NCBI RefSeq assembly: GCF_963668385.1 | Contig: NZ_OY764327.1 | Span: forward strand, 1,674,001 to 1,738,000 | Direction: 5' to 3' | Length of the DNA stretch: 64,000 nucleotides | DNA from: an uncultured Carboxylicivirga sp. | Lineage (GTDB): Bacteria > Bacteroidota > Bacteroidia > Bacteroidales > Marinilabiliaceae | In this document: one piece after another, positions 36,707-45,422 of the stretch | How the letters are laid out: each line of letters starts with the position of its first letter | Position numbering within the stretch: position 1 is the stretch's first letter | Program-made: the position numbers and the translations under genes | Notes under the pieces: model-generated | Database searches by the model: none | The model's input: only the letters and a program-made list of their open reading frames with translations | Told to the model about the DNA's origin: nothing

Positions 36707-37315
36707 ATGGAATATTTAATGAGTTTCGATTTTAATAAAATCACTGTTGATAATGCTTGGTTATTGGGATTTATTTATGCTGATTCAACAATTGGTAATC
36801 ATTTAGGAAAACGAATCGTCAGGTTATTTCATAAAAATCAGAATTTACTTGAAAATGTAAAAGAACATTATTCAATTCCATATAAAATAGGTAGTCAGGT
36901 TAATGGAAAAAGTAAAGTCTATTTTATAAGGTTTGCAGATCAAGATTTTGTTGGTTCATTAGAGCAATTAGGATTTTTTGAAAATAAAAGTCAGTTAACT
37001 GTACCTGAAATGAGTATTCAAGCTGAAAAGAATTTTATTAAAGGTTTTTTTACTGGTAAAGGCAGTTATTTTAAAGAAAAAGAAAGCAATGTTTCAGGGC
37101 TTAAAATTATTTATCGAAGTAAAACTTTAATTAATGATATTTCTAATTTACTTTCCAAACACTGCGATGTTTCACCCAAAGAACCTTTTTGTAATTTTAT
37201 TAAGAATGAATATAGTTGTCAAATAAAATATGTTGGAGAAGAATACACCAAGATAAAAGACTTTCTTAATCACAAATTCAAGTTTAAAGCAAACAATCCT
37301 ACATATTGGTATTAG
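36707..37315 (+). CDS. Free-standing LAGLIDADG-type protein
   Basis: 202 residues. Two pseudo-repeats each carry a degenerate LAGLIDADG helix: WLLGFIYADSTI at about 22-33 and FIKGFFTGKGSY at about 110-121. The first keeps the acidic residue (Asp30), the second has Gly-Lys in place of Asp, so one of the two catalytic acids may be missing. The rest (VRLFHKNQNLLENVKEHY, KIIYRSKTLINDISNLLSKH) fits the saddle fold with two symmetric halves. No intron or intein is seen around it. It could be a homing endonuclease that lost activity, or a WhiA/maturase-like DNA-binding protein. Confidence 0.7.
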   Translation: MEYLMSFDFNKITVDNAWLLGFIYADSTIGNHLGKRIVRLFHKNQNLLENVKEHYSIPYKIGSQVNGKSKVYFIRFADQDFVGSLEQLGFFENKSQLTVPEMSIQAEKNFIKGFFTGKGSYFKEKESNVSGLKIIYRSKTLINDISNLLSKHCDVSPKEPFCNFIKNEYSCQIKYVGEEYTKIKDFLNHKFKFKANNPTYWY

Positions 37316-37552
37316 TATTTAAAATGTTTGTAAATAAGATTGTTCTAATATGCTTTTGTGGTGAATTTAAAAGTTTGTAATACAGTAGATTATTGTTAAT
37401 TATTCGTGAGGTCTAGGAATTAGATTTATGTTTTAAATTTAGACCATATTAAAACAGATAAAAGGTTGGAAATCTTATGCATTTAAACTTTCAAGTTTCT
37501 GCATTTTGACTAAATTTAATTGTTAGACATATATCTATTTGTTAATAGACAC

Positions 37553-38389
37553 TTATTCTCTTAATAATATTTTCATTTGAACTTTTGCCTTATTTAGTTG
37601 TGACCTTCTCCAACGATCTGTTAAAAACCATTCCTCTCTTTTGTTGTCTTTTCTATAAGCTGTAAATGAGGGGGCTATATGTTCACTTCTCATCCCATTA
37701 ATATCAATTTCTTCATATATATTTTCATTGAAATTAAGCCATTCTATTGCGACAAATAATCCGGTTGAAGGAAACTGGAGATATAAATTTTCTAAGCTAA
37801 CCACCATTTTGTGTATTCCTTTTCGGGCAACTCCAATAATTGGTTTATGATATATCATTTCTCCTGGGGAACCATCGGGTGCTTTATTATATAAACGAAT
37901 ATTAAATTTTGCGTTCTTTACATGGGAATTAGTTATGAACTGAATGTTTTTTAAATAAGGTGTTTTTTTATACTTATCCTTATAAGGATAGTAATACGCA
38001 GTAATTGTTACGCCTGATCTATAATACCCTGCTATTTGAAGATTAAGTCTACCTATTTTCTGTTCAGTATTACCTTTTGATGATATTGTAACTTCATCCA
38101 AGTCATATATCACAGGAACCAGTTCTATTGTATCCGTAACGGTCTTAAATGCCATTTTCTTGTCTTCAAATCCGACAGCAGAAAGTAATAGTATGTCGCT
38201 TGATCTTCCAGATATTTCAAACAAACCTTTCTCGTCTGTATTAATACCTGTTTTAGTTCCTGAAATACGAATATTCACATAAGGAATTGGCCTTTTGGTT
38301 AATTCATCAATTACAACACCTTTTTTTTGAGCAAAAGAAGGGGATGATATTGCCAATAAGAATATGAATAGTACAAAATTCCTGTTCAT
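37553..38389 (-). CDS. Secreted carboxypeptidase-regulatory-like domain protein
   Basis: 278 residues, signal peptide ending at SFAQ. The N-terminal domain (GVVIDELTKRPIPYVNIRI, then GISTDEKG-like GINTDEKGLFEISG) is the CarboxypepD_reg-like fold that in Bacteroidota precedes TonB-dependent receptors. A second beta-rich domain follows, without a plug or barrel. Relatives of this length are often annotated as carboxypeptidase-like regulatory domain proteins of unknown role. Single gene on the element. Confidence 0.7.
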   Translation of the reverse strand: MNRNFVLFIFLLAISSPSFAQKKGVVIDELTKRPIPYVNIRISGTKTGINTDEKGLFEISGRSSDILLLSAVGFEDKKMAFKTVTDTIELVPVIYDLDEVTISSKGNTEQKIGRLNLQIAGYYRSGVTITAYYYPYKDKYKKTPYLKNIQFITNSHVKNAKFNIRLYNKAPDGSPGEMIYHKPIIGVARKGIHKMVVSLENLYLQFPSTGLFVAIEWLNFNENIYEEIDINGMRSEHIAPSFTAYRKDNKREEWFLTDRWRRSQLNKAKVQMKILLRE

Positions 38390-38515
38390 TAATTATGTAT
38401 TTATACAATAATAAAAACGACAAACACAGTTAAATGAAAAGATTTATGCGGTTGTTTATTAATTTATTCGAAGTGGGTTTCTCTCTTTATGCAATAAATG
38501 CATATTGCATTCCTT

Positions 38516-38722
38516 TCATACGAAGTGGGTTTCAATTCTACGTATCAATTCAACAACCTCAAGAGGTGCTAAATCTATAGATTTTATATTTCTATTTTCA
38601 TCAAACAAAACTTTACAAGATGTGCAATAATACCAATCAGAAGCACCCCACCTTTTGATGATTGTGTAATCATGTTCTCCAGACTCATGAGCCGGACAAG
38701 CCTCTTCAAACTCTTTATTCAT
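38516..38722 (-). CDS. Small zinc-ribbon-like protein
   Basis: 68 residues. Cysteines and histidines are arranged as C9-P-A-H12 and later C37-x2-C40 (DWYYCTSCKVLF), a possible zinc ribbon. No membrane segment. It follows the HigA/HicB fusion by 30 bp on the same strand and may be co-transcribed. A 13-bp copy of the 3' end of this gene (CGAAGTGGGTTTC) recurs at 38469-38481, beyond the stop. Confidence 0.55.
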   Translation of the reverse strand: MNKEFEEACPAHESGEHDYTIIKRWGASDWYYCTSCKVLFDENRNIKSIDLAPLEVVELIRRIETHFV

Positions 38723-38752
38723 TACGCTGCATATTTCTGTACATGGTGGGGT

Positions 38753-39484
38753 TCATTCGGAGAGGTATAAATATTTAGTATGCAGTTCATCAATTGCTTC
38801 AAATATCTCATTGAAACTCCAATCTTTTTTATTCAATATAACCCTTAGTTCACTTCTAAATCCAGACTCATTAAGCTTATCCTTGCAATCTAGATAAGTT
38901 TCAATTGCTTCTTTGAAATCTTTCTCCAGTGCCTCGATTGTTTTGCCCTCGTAAGAAATCAAGTGCTTATCTAAGTTTAATATTTTGCCATAGTATAACG
39001 CATCTTTTTCACTAAACTCAACACTTCCCTTAAAACCCTTATGATCTAGTTTCTTTTCCTCTAGGTAAAGATCAATTCCACTTCTGAAGGATGCTTCCAA
39101 TTCCTCAAGGGTCTCTCCTTGGTAAACAATCACTGCATCTTCAACATCTTTCACAATTCCATCATAAGATTTCAGTTCTTCTTCATACTCAATGGGTCCT
39201 TTGAAACCTTTGTATCCAAGTGTAGGTGGACCAATAGGATAATGTTCTTCTTCATACGCTTCGATGATATCTGATACTATAATTAGTTCAGCCACTAAAG
39301 GATCTTCTTCCGGATTTACATCTTTTGTGATTGGAAGTAATTCCTCCAGGCGAATTTTCGCATTTTCGTATTCTTCCTTGGTAATCTCTTTACCAACGTT
39401 GGGTCCTGTTATAATCTCAGGGTGAAGGTTATTCTCATTAATTCCTTCTAAAAGCTCGTTTAATTTGTATTTCTTCTTTTTCAT
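38753..39484 (-). CDS. HigA-like N-terminus fused to two HicB-like domains
   Basis: 243 residues. Residues about 35-85 (EYENAKIRLEELLPIT, then EAYEEEHYPIGPP) match the acidic N-terminal part of HigA/COG5499 antitoxins. Two HicB-like modules follow: YDGIVKDVEDAVIVYQGETL with a helix ELEASFRSGIDLYLE (about 105-150) and YYGKILNLDKHLISYEGKTI with ALEKDFKEAIETYLD (about 160-205). No HTH or ribbon-helix-helix DNA-binding domain and no HicA, HigB or RES toxin gene are adjacent. It lies 15 bp after the Xre-like reading frame. A protein that neutralises more than one toxin (anti-addiction) is a reasonable guess. Confidence 0.72.
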   Translation of the reverse strand: MKKKKYKLNELLEGINENNLHPEIITGPNVGKEITKEEYENAKIRLEELLPITKDVNPEEDPLVAELIIVSDIIEAYEEEHYPIGPPTLGYKGFKGPIEYEEELKSYDGIVKDVEDAVIVYQGETLEELEASFRSGIDLYLEEKKLDHKGFKGSVEFSEKDALYYGKILNLDKHLISYEGKTIEALEKDFKEAIETYLDCKDKLNESGFRSELRVILNKKDWSFNEIFEAIDELHTKYLYLSE

Positions 39485-39499
39485 TACAAATGTTTGTCT

Positions 39500-39844
39500 T
39501 TAACTATATACTCCCCACTCAATTCTATTCAAGCAAAAATCTACTTGCTTTGTTCCTTCATCAGTAGATAGCAATTCTATTGGTATTGCCTAACCAAGAG
39601 ACATATAATTTTTATAAAGCCACCTGCCAAATTTCTGCTGATCTCCAAAGGTTGATATGCCTCTGTTTAGCACATTATAAATCACTGCTGATCGATTTTG
39701 ACACTTATTCGAAACCTTTTGTGGTTCTTTTAGATATCGATACAAAGAAGAAGAGCTAATGTGTAAAATATTAGCATATTCTTTTCTACTTATATTTAGA
39801 GAAAAGACTAATTCAGAGGTTATTTTAAAATCATTCATAATCAT
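39500..39844 (-). pseudogene. Xre/MbcA/ParS-family antitoxin with in-frame TAG
   Basis: The first 84 codons read as an HTH (ISRKEYANILHISSSSLYRY) and the start of the toxin-binding domain (FGDQQKFGRWLYKNYMSLG), then TAG at 39590-39592. The same frame continues at once with AIPIELLSTDEGTKQVDF and ends NRIEWGVYS at TAA (39500). The family consensus at this point is LGG-x-x-PxELL, so the TAG replaces the second glycine and the downstream part is plainly still gene sequence. Either a recent nonsense mutation or readthrough. No RES toxin gene follows; the HigA/HicB fusion does. Confidence 0.8.
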
Positions 39845-39865
39845 CCCTATTTTAGTAAAGATATC

Positions 39866-39888
39866 AAAAAGGGAGGCTAAAGCCTCCC
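39866..39888 (-). terminator. Rho-independent terminator
   Basis: GGGAGGCT-TT-AGCCTCCC followed by TTTTT on the minus strand, 8-bp perfect stem (39871-39888). It ends the SHOCT-protein unit upstream. A second small hairpin (GAAGGG/CCCTTC) overlaps the stop codon of that gene. Confidence 0.85.
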
Positions 39889-39913
39889 TAAAACCAAAAA
39901 GTTGAAGGGCAGG

Positions 39914-40819
39914 CTACCCTTCCAGAATTTTTTTCTTTTGAGTTTCGAATTCTTCCTGTGTAATAATTCCTTGATCCAATAAACCTTTTAGTTTAAGAAG
40001 TTCATCAGCAACTGAATTAGATTGATCTGCTTTAACACTCTTATCTTCAATTACAATATAAAAAGAACTCCCCATATGAATTAATTCTTTACACACACCA
40101 TTTACTTCAACTAAGGATCCTTGTGATGTGAATACATTTGAATCAGAATCTGTGTATTTTGTTATAAAGAAATTTGAGTTATCAAACGAAAAGGTCTTTG
40201 ATTTACCTTCTAGAGCAAACACAAATGTTTCTTTGTATTTTTTTCTGCTTGAGCTTTCGTCAATATTTGAAAAGACAAGGTTCCAGTTTACTTCCTTATC
40301 TTTTAAATATCGCTCAAACCATCTCTTTCCTGCTAATTCAGTGGCATTTTCATAAAATAAACTCTGGGTTTCTATACTGGTATAAAAATCATGAATCGCT
40401 TTATTGAAATTTTCTTTATCCTCTTTGACACTAGAAATACCCATAGCCATAAATGCTTGCATAGTCCTTTCTGACTTAGATTGTGATGTTCCGTAAGTAG
40501 TCCATGGATTATCACCAATCTTAGTCTGAATATCAATCATCTCCACATGAAGAAGGTTATCACTATAAGAAAACAACCATTTACACCTTTTACTTGATAT
40601 TCCTGAGGTATAATACTGCCATGAAGATTTTAATTTTTGATCAGCGAAACTCCATGATTCAATAGGTATTTTATTAAAATCAAGTTGAACTTTCACTGCA
40701 GGCCAAACATTTTCTGACGTGAAGCCAATTACCGGACTATAAGCAACTTTGTCCTTTTTAGCAAATAGATTCATTGTTAATAGAAAGCATAATGCTGTTA
40801 TTAATGCTCTTTGGGTCAT
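39914..40819 (-). CDS. Exported protein with C-terminal SHOCT domain
   Basis: 301 residues, signal peptide (MTQRALITALCFLLTMNLFA). The central part is unrecognised and beta-rich. The last 35 residues (ELLKLKGLLDQGIITQEEFE, then TQKKKILEG) are a SHOCT domain, a short helical module thought to mediate oligomerisation, seen in many secreted or membrane proteins. 11 bp after the zinc-ribbon gene upstream, so probably one transcript. Confidence 0.7.
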   Translation of the reverse strand: MTQRALITALCFLLTMNLFAKKDKVAYSPVIGFTSENVWPAVKVQLDFNKIPIESWSFADQKLKSSWQYYTSGISSKRCKWLFSYSDNLLHVEMIDIQTKIGDNPWTTYGTSQSKSERTMQAFMAMGISSVKEDKENFNKAIHDFYTSIETQSLFYENATELAGKRWFERYLKDKEVNWNLVFSNIDESSSRKKYKETFVFALEGKSKTFSFDNSNFFITKYTDSDSNVFTSQGSLVEVNGVCKELIHMGSSFYIVIEDKSVKADQSNSVADELLKLKGLLDQGIITQEEFETQKKKILEG

Positions 40820-40830
40820 AGATTATAAAT

Positions 40831-41247
40831 TTATACGTGAAGTTTGTTTTGAAATGGGATTTCCAATATCCTTTCTGTATGCAGTGAGTTCAAATATTCT
40901 TCCATTTCGTCCTCTCTAATGTGAAACATCTTTTCAGCTGAATTAATATCTGAACGAAGTATCTTATTACATAAAGGGCAATAAGGCTGAGATTCATAAT
41001 CTAAAGGTCCATACTGAATCCACGAAACGACTTCGCAGTCTGGACAAACACATTCCTCATGTTGAAATATTGGAAAATGATGAGTGTATACATCAGCTCT
41101 AAAAATGGAATCTTTAGTATTACCTTCTTTAGCCGAAACCCTGTACTTTTTAAGATAATCTGACTCTTGCAATTTCAGGGTATCAGTGAAGTCATAATCT
41201 GAAAATTCTGGTTGTGGGGGCAATTCTACCTTTGGGTACTTGGTCAT
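40831..41247 (-). CDS. Hypothetical protein with zinc-ribbon motif
   Basis: 138 residues from the ATG at 41247 (MTKYPKVELPPQPEFSDYD); the open frame extends 45 codons upstream but that part is not protein-like. Four cysteines, EECVCPDCEVV and PYCPLCNKIL, form a probable treble-clef or ribbon zinc site (about 80-110). Soluble, otherwise unrecognised. First gene of a minus-strand unit with the SHOCT protein. Confidence 0.6.
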   Translation of the reverse strand: MTKYPKVELPPQPEFSDYDFTDTLKLQESDYLKKYRVSAKEGNTKDSIFRADVYTHHFPIFQHEECVCPDCEVVSWIQYGPLDYESQPYCPLCNKILRSDINSAEKMFHIREDEMEEYLNSLHTERILEIPFQNKLHV

Positions 41248-41541
41248 TTTCTCAGGTTTTAAATTGTGAACATGACCAAAAAAAGGCGGGCATGCTCTCT
41301 CTATATTTAGCCTTAGAAGGTACCGCCAAGCACCCGAGGAAACTAAACTAGTGAAGAACACACCCATATAGGGTGCATTCACTTCCTAGCTTCTTTTCCT
41401 CTTAAAAATTGGCGGTTTTACTAAGGAGAAGCGTCAGTAACGCAATATTGTATTCTAATATGTCTGCTCAAAAATAGTAAAAGCTATTAAACAAATGATT
41501 ACTTTAGACCATTAGTTTTTCAACCATCTATTTCTTCCCTT

Positions 41542-42303
41542 ATGTTAGTGCAATATTGTTCTGATTTACATTTAGAATTTGTTCAAAACAGTTTATTTCT
41601 GCATAAGAATCCCATAAAACCAGTTGGTGATATATTGATTCTGGCCGGGGATATTACTTATTGGGGGAAGAAACATTTTACACATTGGTTCTTCGATTAC
41701 GTATCCGATCATTTTAAGAAGGTATACTATATACCGGGTAACCATGAGTTTTATACAGGAAAGGATTTAAGAATATTAGACAAACCAGTATACGAAGGCA
41801 TAAGGGAGAATGTATATCTTGTGAATAACAAGGTAATAACAGCTGATGATGTTGATTTATTTTTTACTGTACTTTGGTCAAACATTCCGGAATCTAAATC
41901 ATTAAGAGTTGAGCATGGAGTGGGCGATTTTCACCAGATTAAGTATCGCGGCAATCGAATGAACTATAAAATTTTCAATCACCTACATGAAGACAGTCTG
42001 TCATTTCTAAAAGATGCCATATCTGCTTCCAATGCACGTAAGAAGATAGTAGTAACACATCATATTCCCACGCAAATATGCAATCCTGAGTGTTATCGTA
42101 ATTCAGATATCAATCCTGCATTTGTTTCTGAGCAATATTCATTAATACATGATTGGAAAATTGATTACTGGATCTATGGTCATCACCACGCCAATATGCC
42201 AGAAACTAATATTAATGGAACTAAGCTAGTGACTAACCAATTGGGATATGCTGATTTGGGTGAACATCATAGTTATAGGCATAGTGCTTGGTTTGATATT
42301 TGA
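41542..42303 (+). CDS. Calcineurin-like metallophosphoesterase
   Basis: 253 residues. The full set of metal-ligand motifs is present: SDLHLEF (D-x-H), LAGDIT (GD), YIPGNHEFY (GNHE), VTHHIPTQ (H) and YGHHHAN (GHxH), so the enzyme should be active on a phosphoester. No signal peptide; cytoplasmic. Phosphoesterases of this short type are seen with phage and defence genes, among others; the substrate is unknown. It is 23 bp upstream of the following hypothetical gene. Confidence 0.88.
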   Translation: MLVQYCSDLHLEFVQNSLFLHKNPIKPVGDILILAGDITYWGKKHFTHWFFDYVSDHFKKVYYIPGNHEFYTGKDLRILDKPVYEGIRENVYLVNNKVITADDVDLFFTVLWSNIPESKSLRVEHGVGDFHQIKYRGNRMNYKIFNHLHEDSLSFLKDAISASNARKKIVVTHHIPTQICNPECYRNSDINPAFVSEQYSLIHDWKIDYWIYGHHHANMPETNINGTKLVTNQLGYADLGEHHSYRHSAWFDI

Positions 42304-42326
42304 GTTGCATGATTTAAAATTTTAGG

Positions 42327-42953
42327 ATGAAGATAAATAAGTATATTGAATTGTTCCAATCATGGGCAAATGATAATAAAGTTTCAATATTTCATACTGA
42401 AGAGTTTCCTTCAATCAAATTCTCTTGGGAAGGCGACTTCAATAGTTATATGGAGTTTGTAAAACAGCATTCACCGACAATAATGATACTGGCAATGTTG
42501 AATTATTCAAATGAACCAAATAGAAAAGAAGTGATTCAGCATTCTGGCTTATCATCAAATGCATTAACTGCTTGTGGAAAAATATTAGAAAGAATGGAAG
42601 TTTTTGAAAATTCTTTATTTGCATTTGAACTGGGTATGCCAAAGGATGGCTTTATATATGTATTTAACTGTGTAAATGAGGAGATTCTATGTTTACAGGA
42701 AGAATTTGAAGAACTTTTTTCTATAGTTAAAGATGAAAATAGAAAAGCTAATTATGAATTGCGATTGAAGAGAGTAGAAGAATTGGCCTCTAAAATTGCT
42801 AACTTACCTAATTATAAAAGTTCGCCTAATAGAAGTATGAAAGATGACGTTGCAAGAAATTATTTGCTTGAATATTGTCGAAGGGAAGAAATTGTTGGAA
42901 CAAGAAAAGAAATACTTGATGCTGCTTATAGAATAAGTAGACTAAAATATTGA
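42327..42953 (+). CDS. Hypothetical helical protein
   Basis: 208 residues, soluble, mainly helical. A central segment (PNRKEVIQHSGLSSNALTAC) could be a small winged-helix-like fold, but this is weak. The charged second half (RKANYELRLKRVEELASKIA) suggests a coiled coil. It follows the phosphoesterase gene closely and precedes the TcmP gene by 90 bp. Function unknown. Confidence 0.55.
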   Translation: MKINKYIELFQSWANDNKVSIFHTEEFPSIKFSWEGDFNSYMEFVKQHSPTIMILAMLNYSNEPNRKEVIQHSGLSSNALTACGKILERMEVFENSLFAFELGMPKDGFIYVFNCVNEEILCLQEEFEELFSIVKDENRKANYELRLKRVEELASKIANLPNYKSSPNRSMKDDVARNYLLEYCRREEIVGTRKEILDAAYRISRLKY

Positions 42954-43043
42954 ATTTATGACTAATTTACTGAATTGAGAATGTAAATTTTTAATATTTA
43001 ATGGATTGATGTGAAAATTGAATTAAAGTTCTAAACCCTAATT

Positions 43044-44198
43044 ATGGCAGATAAATTCCATATTCAACCTTTTGATGAAGGAACCTTAGTCAAGCTCGAA
43101 TTATTGAAGTTATATGTGAGAGGCTGGTTACCTGTTTTTATAACACGGCACAATATTGTTTGGAAAGACATATTCATTTATGACTTTTTCTCTGGAGCCG
43201 GCAAGGATTCGACTGGTAAATTTGGTAGTCCTTTAATAATCTTGAATGAATTAAGAGGATATTGCCCCTCAATAATGGAAAAAGGACTTAAAGTTAGGTT
43301 GTTATTTAATGAACTGCAGCAAGATGTATCTGAAAATTTAAAAAGTAATGTGGCTGATTTCTTCACTCAATGTCAAGCAAAAAATGAATTCAGCTGTTGT
43401 ATTAAATGTTCAACGGAGAATAAATGTCCGTTTGCTGTAACAATAGAACAGAAGGAGTTTAAACAACTTTTTAATGAATCATATCCAACAATGGATATGC
43501 ATGCAGAGATGCCTCGATTTATGTTTCTTGATCAATTCGGTATTAAGCAAATAACTCAAGATATTTTTCGAAAACTGACAGGATTAAAGAGGACTGATTT
43601 TCTTTTCTTTATATCATCCTCTTTTGTGCGACGATTTTCAGAGATGGATGAATTTAAAAGGTATTTACAAGTTAGTAAACAGAATTTTGATGAATCACAA
43701 CCGGAACATTGTCACCGAATTATATTAAACTATTATAAGTCTTTAACTAAGGATCAAAACTATTATATTGCTCCATTCTCCATTAAAAAGAATAAGAATA
43801 TCTATGGATTAATATTTGGGTCAAATAGTTCGCTTGGTATGGAAAAATATTTAGATGCAGCATGGTCAATTGATAGGGACACTGGCGAAGCTAATTTTAA
43901 TATTGACAATGATACAATTCTGACTGGCCAGCCAAGTCTTTTCCCTGAAGAGAATGTTGTAAAAAAAGTTGATGTTTTTGAAAGAAATTTAATTGAATGG
44001 CTTAAAACCGGAGCAAGATCTAATCATGAGATATATTTATATACCCTAGCGCATGGTATGCGTAAAACTCACACATCTGAAATTCTAAAAAGAAACCAGA
44101 AACGACTTTCAATTACTAGTAATGATAAAATAAGAAATGGTTATTTTTACCTCGGATATAAGCACGAGAAGTATATAAAGATTAAAATTAATGAGTAG
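43044..44198 (+). CDS. tcmP: Three-Cys-motif partner protein (TcmP family)
   Basis: 384 residues. The N-terminal Rossmann-like core (KDIFIYDFFSGAGKDSTGKF, then GSPLIIL, at about 45-70) and the N-terminal KLELLKLYV helix are hallmarks of TcmP proteins, named for their pairing with three-Cys-motif proteins. A cysteine cluster (FSCCIKCSTENKCPFA, about 115-130) sits in the middle. The C-terminal 100 residues include a winged-helix-like part. The gene overlaps the next start by 8 bp, so the two are translationally coupled. The biochemical role of the family is not established; it is commonly found in mobile elements. Confidence 0.85.
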   Translation: MADKFHIQPFDEGTLVKLELLKLYVRGWLPVFITRHNIVWKDIFIYDFFSGAGKDSTGKFGSPLIILNELRGYCPSIMEKGLKVRLLFNELQQDVSENLKSNVADFFTQCQAKNEFSCCIKCSTENKCPFAVTIEQKEFKQLFNESYPTMDMHAEMPRFMFLDQFGIKQITQDIFRKLTGLKRTDFLFFISSSFVRRFSEMDEFKRYLQVSKQNFDESQPEHCHRIILNYYKSLTKDQNYYIAPFSIKKNKNIYGLIFGSNSSLGMEKYLDAAWSIDRDTGEANFNIDNDTILTGQPSLFPEENVVKKVDVFERNLIEWLKTGARSNHEIYLYTLAHGMRKTHTSEILKRNQKRLSITSNDKIRNGYFYLGYKHEKYIKIKINE

Positions 44199-44898
44199 CT
44201 CAAAAATTGAATGGACTGAATCTACCTGGAACCCAACAACTGGTTGTACAAAAATCTCTTCCGGTTGTGCCAATTGTTATGCGGAAAGAATGGCTGCTAG
44301 GTTAAAATCTATGGGTTCAGAAAAATATTTAAATGGATTCGATGTCACCATTCATGAGCAATGCCTATCTGAACCATACTCCTGGAAGAAACCTAAAATG
44401 ATTTTTGTAAATTCTATGAGTGATCTCTTTCATGAAGACATACCTTTTGAATTTATTGAGAAGGTTTTTAAGGTAATGAATGACAATCCCCATCATATTT
44501 TTCAGGTGTTAACAAAACGCGCTGAATTACTATATGAATACAGCGCTAGACTAAACTGGACGCGTAATATCTGGATGGGGGTAACCGTAGAAGATGCAAG
44601 AGCCAAGTACAGAATAGATTATTTAAGACAGACGGGTGCAGCTATAAAGTTTCTATCATGTGAGCCATTAATCACTGATTTAGGAACCATTAACTTAAAA
44701 GGAATAAATTGGGTGATTGTTGGTGGTGAGTCTGGGCCAAAGTCCAGACCAATAAAAGAAAATTGGGTCTTAGATATTTACAGTCAATGTAAAAAAAATA
44801 ATGTCCCATTCTTCTTTAAGCAATGGGGAGGAGTCAATAAAAAGAAAAATGGGAAAAAATTAAAAGGAGAGATTTATCATGAGATGCCTCAATTGTGA
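44191..44898 (+). CDS. DUF5131/phage Gp37-Gp68 three-Cys-motif protein
   Basis: 235 residues. The start IEWTESTWNPTTGCTKISSG and the cysteines Cys19, Cys26 and Cys29 (CX6CX2C) define the three-Cys motif. Further family markers are FVNSMSDLFHED, QVLTKRAELL, VIVGGESGPKSRP and FFFKQWGG. The cysteine trio could bind an iron-sulfur cluster, and a radical-SAM-like TIM barrel has been proposed for the family, but the spacing is not the canonical CX3CX2C. Overlaps the tcmP gene by 8 bp, the known pairing. Confidence 0.88.
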   Translation: MSSSKIEWTESTWNPTTGCTKISSGCANCYAERMAARLKSMGSEKYLNGFDVTIHEQCLSEPYSWKKPKMIFVNSMSDLFHEDIPFEFIEKVFKVMNDNPHHIFQVLTKRAELLYEYSARLNWTRNIWMGVTVEDARAKYRIDYLRQTGAAIKFLSCEPLITDLGTINLKGINWVIVGGESGPKSRPIKENWVLDIYSQCKKNNVPFFFKQWGGVNKKKNGKKLKGEIYHEMPQL

Positions 44899-44906
44899 TA
44901 ACTTTT

Positions 44907-45380
44907 CTAGTTTATCATTTTTCTAATCAACATTATCCCTTCAGTAACTTTAGGTGATTCATAATCATTTCGATTTGATTCTGCAATTTGTTTCCACCTA
45001 TCATGTGGAACACCTCTATCGTCATTTAATCTTCTATCGAGAGAAATGTTGTTGCCTGGTCCAAAATCATAAGCAATTATTTTATACCCCTTGTTTCTTA
45101 CTCTTCTTATATATTGATTTCTTGACGAGGCATTAATGTTTAGACCGTCTAGAATGAAGGGTTTTTCATTCGATAAAAGGTCAAGAAAATCTTCCATTAT
45201 TACATGCTCAACTTCATTGTCAGTGAGTTCGCTGTTGTTTTCTTCAATTTTGTCATCTGATAATATATCCATATTCGTTTTATTCTTCAGATCTTCAGCA
45301 AAAGTTGATTTACCTGTCCCAATTGCTCCAGTAAGCATATGTAATTCTTTCCTGTTTTCCATTGCTTTAATTTTATACAT
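44907..45380 (-). CDS. P-loop polynucleotide-kinase/zeta-like ATPase
   Basis: 157 residues; the ATG at 45362 (MENRKELHMLTGAIGTGKST) is an equally likely start. Walker A is GAIGTGKST, a following LSDD and the stretch FILDGLNINASSRNQYIRRV resemble polynucleotide-kinase-type P-loop phosphotransferases, with a later arginine-rich lid (LDRRLNDDRGVPHDRW). Such proteins phosphorylate RNA/DNA ends or small molecules; zeta toxins share the fold. No epsilon-like antitoxin is near. Convergent with DUF5131, 8 bp between stops. Confidence 0.7.
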   Translation of the reverse strand: MYKIKAMENRKELHMLTGAIGTGKSTFAEDLKNKTNMDILSDDKIEENNSELTDNEVEHVIMEDFLDLLSNEKPFILDGLNINASSRNQYIRRVRNKGYKIIAYDFGPGNNISLDRRLNDDRGVPHDRWKQIAESNRNDYESPKVTEGIMLIRKMIN

Positions 45381-45422
45381 TAATGATTTAAATAGTTAAT
45401 AATCATGATGCTATGCTTGCTT

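Noticed and set aside
38469..38533. 13-bp direct repeat CGAAGTGGGTTTC as attachment site
   Set aside because: One copy is the 3' coding end of a small gene; too short and without a mobile unit between the copies.
44191..44898. Assigning DUF5131 as a proven radical-SAM enzyme
   Set aside because: The CX6CX2C spacing is not the classic one; kept as possibility only.
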